A stretch of DNA of 64,000 nt. Source: Marsupella aquatica. Taxonomy: Eukaryota > Marchantiophyta. The notes under the pieces are model-generated. The model worked only from the letters and a program-made list of their open reading frames with translations. It had not been told where the DNA came from and did no database searches. Made by a program: the position numbers and the translations under genes. Location of the stretch: the NCBI GenBank assembly GCA_973895155.1, contig OZ316897.1, positions 248,001 to 312,000 of the forward strand, read 5' to 3'. Position 1 is the first letter of the stretch. Each line of letters opens with the position of its first letter. This document shows, piece after piece, positions 58,833 through 64,000 of this stretch.

Positions 58833-61800
58833 TTATTTCACTATGGCGAATGAATCTCCCATTGTTCCATTGGCATAAGTAAACTGCGACCGAACACAAA
58901 TGCCAGCACATAAAGGTCGGTCAATTCTTAGAAAGTAGGTGACTTCTTAGCTAGCTTACTTGACGCTTTAACAAAGCTTCACTGAAGAGCAATTGACATT
59001 TTTGTCGGTAGAACAAAATCGATTACACGATGCTCAAATCTAAAGCTATTCTAACTCGTAATAGCCTAGTACCGTGAAGGAGGATTTCAGGTCGTAACTC
59101 TATGGTGAGGTAGATTACTGAACAATTAAATATTCCTCTTGTTGACAATATCACCCATCATAGTCTAGAACCATCCATATTCAGATACTGAAAAGTCAGA
59201 GATTGAAAATGGGGCTCACCGTGAATAGCAGCTCATGTGGAGTAGCCTGAATCCCCGCATATCCATATTCAGATATACGCTTCGAGCTCCAAACATCCGG
59301 CTGCAGAAAGGAGCCACAACTTTGATGAAACATTGTTCCTTTGAGACTCTGTCTTCACATGGTCTATGGAAGGAAAGTTGGTCACCAAAACCTACGATCT
59401 AAGTATATAGCTGTGGTATCAACGCCGCTTTAAGTATAGTTCTGGCAGATTGTTACTGGTTGATTTAATGAATGGAAATAGTATGCCCATGAGAACCAGC
59501 CAACAATACACACGAAAAATATGCAATGATCTATTTGTCATCATCGACAACGTCAATAGCAAAAGGAAGTGAAAGCAAAAGCCATCGACATCAACATCGA
59601 CATCAAAAGGAACTGAAACCAAGTCTTTAGATTTTGACGTAGTTTTCATGCACTTAGTATTTGAGAGGCTTTCAACATCTAACCCGCTAATGTTTACAGT
59701 CCATAATAGGGCGAAGGAATGCTTACATTAGGTCTGAAAGAATCCAATGAGAATCCGGACATGCCTATCACCGCTTGCACTGGAGCAGCATAAGTAACGA
59801 AGTTAAACGTGTCGACTCCAGATATATCCTTCGTAGCATTTTGCAAGCACTTTCCTTGATAGACAGCACATAGTCGCTCATAGTTGTGCACATGGCCTGC
59901 TAGTGCCAAGTCAACCTGTTCCCTTGAAGAATCATGTTTTAATCATAAACTGTGTAATCAAAGCTCCTCCATTCAATCCAATTCGTTTTTGGCGCAGTTA
60001 GCTTTAAAACATATAAGTCCAGTCTAAGCCAAACAGAAGCTAGTAGCATTCCTACATTGCTAGCGTTTAGTAGTTCATCTCAGCTTGCTCAAGATGATCA
60101 AACAATTGACCAATCTGTCTTCTGCTGGACAAGTTACCTGCCCTCCAAACAGGAGTGGCTCAACTGCAGCAGTATAAGCAATATCCACGGAAGGACTTAT
60201 CTCTCCAAAAAGGGATTCTGCGAGAGAAGAATACATCGGACGATGCCTGCATATCATATCATAACATGATGAGAAATCCCACACCAAAACAATTTACTTT
60301 AAGAATTTTCAAAATGAGGAAAGTTCAGCACGCAAGCTTAGTAGACGATTTCAAGTTTTAGCTGTCTTCCTAAATCGATAAAATCAATACCCACACATGT
60401 TAAATATACCATATGCAAGATACACACGCGCACAGAGGTGTCTCCGAGTAAACCATTGACGAAAAGAAACTGCAACTCAACCAATAATTGATGCTCAGCA
60501 GAACCAGTATCTGCTTTCTTACAGGTAAGTGACGTTTCACAAAATTAATAATTAGTTTTGATCTAGTTTACAAGAATTGCCTACATCGAAAACTGCTCTC
60601 AAGTTGATTTCAAAGTACATTGATAGGGGGAAAAAGAATTGTCATGAATTTAGAGAGCATTACCCGGCAAAAATAACCCAAGGTGTTTTCGACCTATTCA
60701 CAGACGCCAGATCAAGTCTAATCCAGTTATACTGCAAAAGAACAATACAGGCGTCAGAAACCAAAGGTGTTTTCGACAGGTTCACAGAGGTTAGATCACT
60801 TCTAATCCAATTTTGCTGCAAAAGGACATTACAGGGATCAAAAATCGACATTCGAAATACGACAAGTTTGCCACCCGCGATCACTGACATTGTCGTCAAA
60901 GTAATGCTATCGTATGTAGAAGATCATGCTAACAGATCTCAAAACTGTTAATCTGCTTTTAAACATTATATAATGTGAAAGAAAAAAAACATTATATAAT
61001 GTGGTTTCCTGCGGTCAATTGTGAAGTACTGAACACAGTTCATTGCATTCATCAACTAGAACATGGGTAGTCATTATGATAGATTTTATTGGAATGGCGT
61101 TGCAGCAAAGTATACGCTGCTAATGTTGACTTTTGGAAATCTGAATAGCTTTCCAGTCAGGTTTTAGTCTCACTTGCAATACCTATTTTCTTTGATGATA
61201 ACTTTGGGTGCAATATATTTATGATCTAGCCAGCAACCAGCTCAAGTGACGAGATAGATATAGGACCTGTTCTGTTCCACTATGCCAATCATGCTCCGTG
61301 GACATAATGGTGAAGTGTATTGGACCTGACTCGATCGAGTACCATGGTTTGTCCAGAGCAGGAGTGGGCATCTGAAAATATCTGTAGTATGGAATCCCGC
61401 ACTCGCCTCCAGAGTCAGTCAGCCCATAGTAAGATCCTGAATTAGGGTGGTCTCTGCAGAGAGGACCAACATAAATAATGATAAATCAAAATTCTGTTGA
61501 TGCTAGACCTACATTGAGCTTCAGAACAAACTTGGAATAAACAAATTCAAGCAACTGCAGCAAGAGAGATGCCATTCACATGCACCTTATTTCACATTGT
61601 CCCAGACGTAAAATTACCTCTCATGGTTTCCAATAGCTGTCATGTAGGAAACTTGTGATGCAGCCGGGTTAATGATGTCCAGAAAATTCTCCCACTCAAC
61701 AAGGAATCCAGTCGCATAGCTAATATCCCCGATGTGGAAGACAACATCTATTCCTCCTGTGTTCACTGCCTTAGTGACAGCATCTATCACAGATATTGAT

Positions 61801-63345
61801 CCTGGCTAGAAACCAACCAAACTCACAGTTTATCTCTACAGCTGGAAGCCTCCTTCCACAAGTTTGCAAGAATTTCAAAATCGGCGTAAATTTGGTTTTC
61901 ACCTCACATCAACATTAAACGTAACTATGTCATTTCCTTGAAATCCGTGGTCTCCAGTGCCTCTGTTGACAACTGCAAATATGGTGGGGCAGCTTGTATA
62001 TGGAGAAACCAAATCAAAGATTCACATCTTGATTGACAAGTTCAAGCTTGTCTTGTTTTCTACCATTGTGGTCCGCCAGGACGAAGCTAATGGCCTGATG
62101 GCATCAAACTGTGGCAACGACCCACATTTAACAATCTACGCATCATTCCGCTTGTCTTCCTGTTTCTTGAAACACATGGATGATATCGGGAGGTTGATAT
62201 GAAACCAATGGACTCGCTAATTTCGAAAATGCAGAAAAATGAAATCGTTATAAACCGCGAGCGATAAATACCGTAGAGGCAAACCTGTATGTAATGTATT
62301 GAGCTGCCATCACGCTCCGCTTTCCCCATATCTCCATATATAATTATCGAAACCTGATTACTTCCACCCGCAGGTGGGGTAGTGAAAGTTGCAATTTTAG
62401 ATAGTCCCACCCTTTGACTGCCATTCGCAAATAATCTCTGTGAGTTCTTCAACAGACATCTATCGGCGATACCTTAAAAGCAGAAATACGCCGTCTTTGC
62501 ATGAGCACAAGTTGGTAATAAACGACAGTAAATCTCAACGTCATTAGGCTTAAATGTTTGATAGTAATAATATTGGCTGTTGATACTCCGTGGAACATAA
62601 CTCCGTATAATATTGTCACTCTACTGGATTCAAGGACCATCCATTGTCGTGAAGGAATGATTGCAGAGGTTCTTCGATAGAAATGCGAAGTAATTGGATG
62701 AACATTCAAAAAAACACCTGAAGATCGAAGGGACATCACTTGCACCATCTGAGAATGTCTACCCAGATTTGATACACAAGCAACTTTTACGATAATTATA
62801 GTCGTATCTTTTGACAACTCACCTCCCGTACTGATAAGAATACTTTGTGCGCGGCGACAGGCCAGTCATCACCGCCGTATGAACGTAGCCTGGATTATGC
62901 CACCCAAAATCATTTGCTGCTCCTGGAGCTGCAATTCATAGAACATAAAACACCAACGGATAAATCCTCTAAGTTGTCCGCCGGGCTCACACAATGGTCG
63001 TACCTATTCGCATGACATGAAGCCGTTCGAGGGACAACGTGACAAAACGCACGCGATGATATCCAACAATTGCGAATCAGCCTTGATGCAAGGGTGACAA
63101 ATAGCTGGTGTTTCACTTCAACAGTACCAATTTACATGTAAACTCAGTGTCACAGTGCTGATCCATTGCAGAACAGTATTTCTTGATGGACAATGATAAA
63201 GCTTCGAACACGTACAACACAAATCAGAGCGTGTAAAGGTGCTGACTGTGGAGCTGATCGTTGTCCCACTTGCGTACTGCACTGTTTGAGACTGAGGGTC
63301 TCCACTGACCCATGTCAACCTCATCTGCGTATACACGTTGGCAAA
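58833..63345 (-). CDS. Purple acid phosphatase, PAP2/PAP9-like (5' end not resolved)
   Basis: This is a dinuclear-metal phosphoesterase that hydrolyses phosphate monoesters. Minus-strand exons with GT-AG borders and matching phases are 63345-63216, 62928-62823, 62417-62285, 61805-61618, 61453-61267, 60731-60664, 60246-60138, 59915-59727, 59300-59220 and 58883-58833 (stop TAA). They read without a break through TQMRLTWVSGD, GWHNPGYVHTAVMTGLSPRT, YGDMGKAERDGSS, HIGDISYATGFLVEW, AIGNHERDH, STEHDW, VIFAGHRPMYSS, LAGHVHNYER and the end GTMGDSFAIVK. All five metal-ligand blocks (GDMG, GDISY, GNHE, the H of AGHRPMY, GHVH) are present. The EHYIQPGS-like and SYATGFLVEW context fits the Arabidopsis PAP2/PAP9 group; Arabidopsis PAP2 is anchored on plastids and mitochondria. 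N-terminal exons should lie upstream, at 63.4 kb or beyond the window. An exon-start duplication at 60732-60815 is described separately. Confidence 0.9.
60732..60815 (-). repeat. Duplicated acceptor and exon start in the phosphatase gene (84 bp, in frame)
   Basis: On the minus strand an acceptor TCCTTTTGCAG followed by CAAAATTGGATTAGAAGTGA (from 60815) is followed 84 bases later by TTCTTTTGCAG and TATAACTGGATTAGACTTGA (from 60731). The second copy is the canonical exon (YNWIRLDLASVNRSKTPW). The first copy lacks the matching donor but has no stop and reads on in frame, adding 28 residues if its acceptor is used. Confidence 0.85.
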
Positions 63346-64000
63346 CTTGAGAAACAAAAATGGGGATAATTATCCTGACTAACGACATCCTCACTTGGGA
63401 GCGATGAGGAAAGCGGAGGATGCACATCAAAATTTTACCTCGAAATATATTTTTCATTCAAACAATTAAAACCAGAGGGGAGAGCAGATGAAACAACATC
63501 AACAGTTCGACTGTAAGGTGAAACTGCCGTAAGTAGACCAGCACACGAAAAGTCAATCTTATTTCCACCATCCCATGAAGGTGGAAATTTTGTTCCAAAC
63601 GTAGTGACAAATCCTAAAGCTAAGGATTTATCTCTCAGATTTGGATGTTGTGGAATTTCAAGACGCCTGCATTTTTCCGACAACGATGGACCTTAAGTAA
63701 AGTGTCACGATTAATGATTTGTTTACCATCTTAATCTACTCCGACGTTCGCGAGTATTCAAGCCCCATGCTCCACTGCCTCTGCATTTTACTTCTCCTGA
63801 CTTGCATGCCAGAATATTGAACCTACTCCTGCTATCGTCTGACCATCTCGCGTCACTAGATGAAGGGCATATCCAAATCTTTAAGGTGCAGTTCGGAGAT
63901 TGGCAAATGCTAACCCCAAAATGAGACGGACAAAATCTGGCTCTATAAGGCAACAATTAATCCGACTTGTGACGACCTAACAGCACGGAGCTGAATCGCT
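63346..64000 (-). other. Probable 5' exons or first introns of the phosphatase gene
   Basis: Minus-strand open stretches at 63683-63435 (with a GTAAAA donor near 63430) and 63956-63723 (with GTAAAC near 63724) might be N-terminal exons, but I could not match them convincingly to the Fn3-like N-terminal domain of plant purple acid phosphatases or join them in phase to the exon at 63345. The true start may be outside the window. Confidence 0.35.

Overview
This window is nuclear DNA of a land plant, most likely a moss or another early-diverging lineage. The evidence is PLS-class pentatricopeptide repeat (PPR) proteins ending in a DYW domain, a plant-type purple acid phosphatase with many short GT-AG introns, a DUF538 gene, Ty1/copia elements primed by the initiator Met tRNA, a DUF4283-type LINE, and TTTAGGG telomere-type repeats. 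The moss assignment rests on my recollection of similar moss DYW proteins and is inference.

Layout. 1-4.4 kb is a GC-rich repeat carrying a gag-like fragment and a 345-codon coiled-coil ORF. A decayed copy lies in opposite orientation at about 13.87-14.97 kb, so the two flank the first DYW-PPR gene (7.5-10.9 kb). 15.4-16.6 kb is a decayed copia fragment on the minus strand. 18.9-29.1 kb is a copia element (A) invaded by a second copia element (B, 22.4-27.2 kb). Neither has a 3' LTR. Element A breaks off at a 36-bp head-to-head telomere-repeat palindrome. A LINE (29.2-36.1 kb) with a clear 14-bp target duplication sits just beyond. 36.8-37.7 kb holds a probable non-autonomous DNA transposon with many subterminal motif copies.

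38.8-43.7 kb is a DYW-PPR pseudogene that keeps an intact two-exon leader. 45.0-47.8 kb is a pseudogene of a coclaurine N-methyltransferase-like enzyme. 50.2-53.2 kb is a DYW-PPR gene with an intact body but a decayed leader. 56.7-57.2 kb is an intact DUF538 gene. 58.8 kb to at least 63.3 kb (minus strand) is a PAP2/PAP9-like purple acid phosphatase whose exons can be joined in frame from the first recognised exon to the stop; its 5' end is unresolved.

How the parts relate. The three PPR loci are paralogs that also share intron and 3' flanking sequence, so they come from local segmental duplication. They are at different stages of decay and of internal repeat change, as expected for birth and death of organellar RNA-editing factors. 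The transposons fill the space between them and none has an intact open frame. The phosphatase and the DUF538 gene look like ordinary single-copy genes. I found no rRNA, tRNA or CRISPR. Several ORFs quoted with an initial Met by standard callers start at TTG or GTG; I give the first real ATG where it matters.
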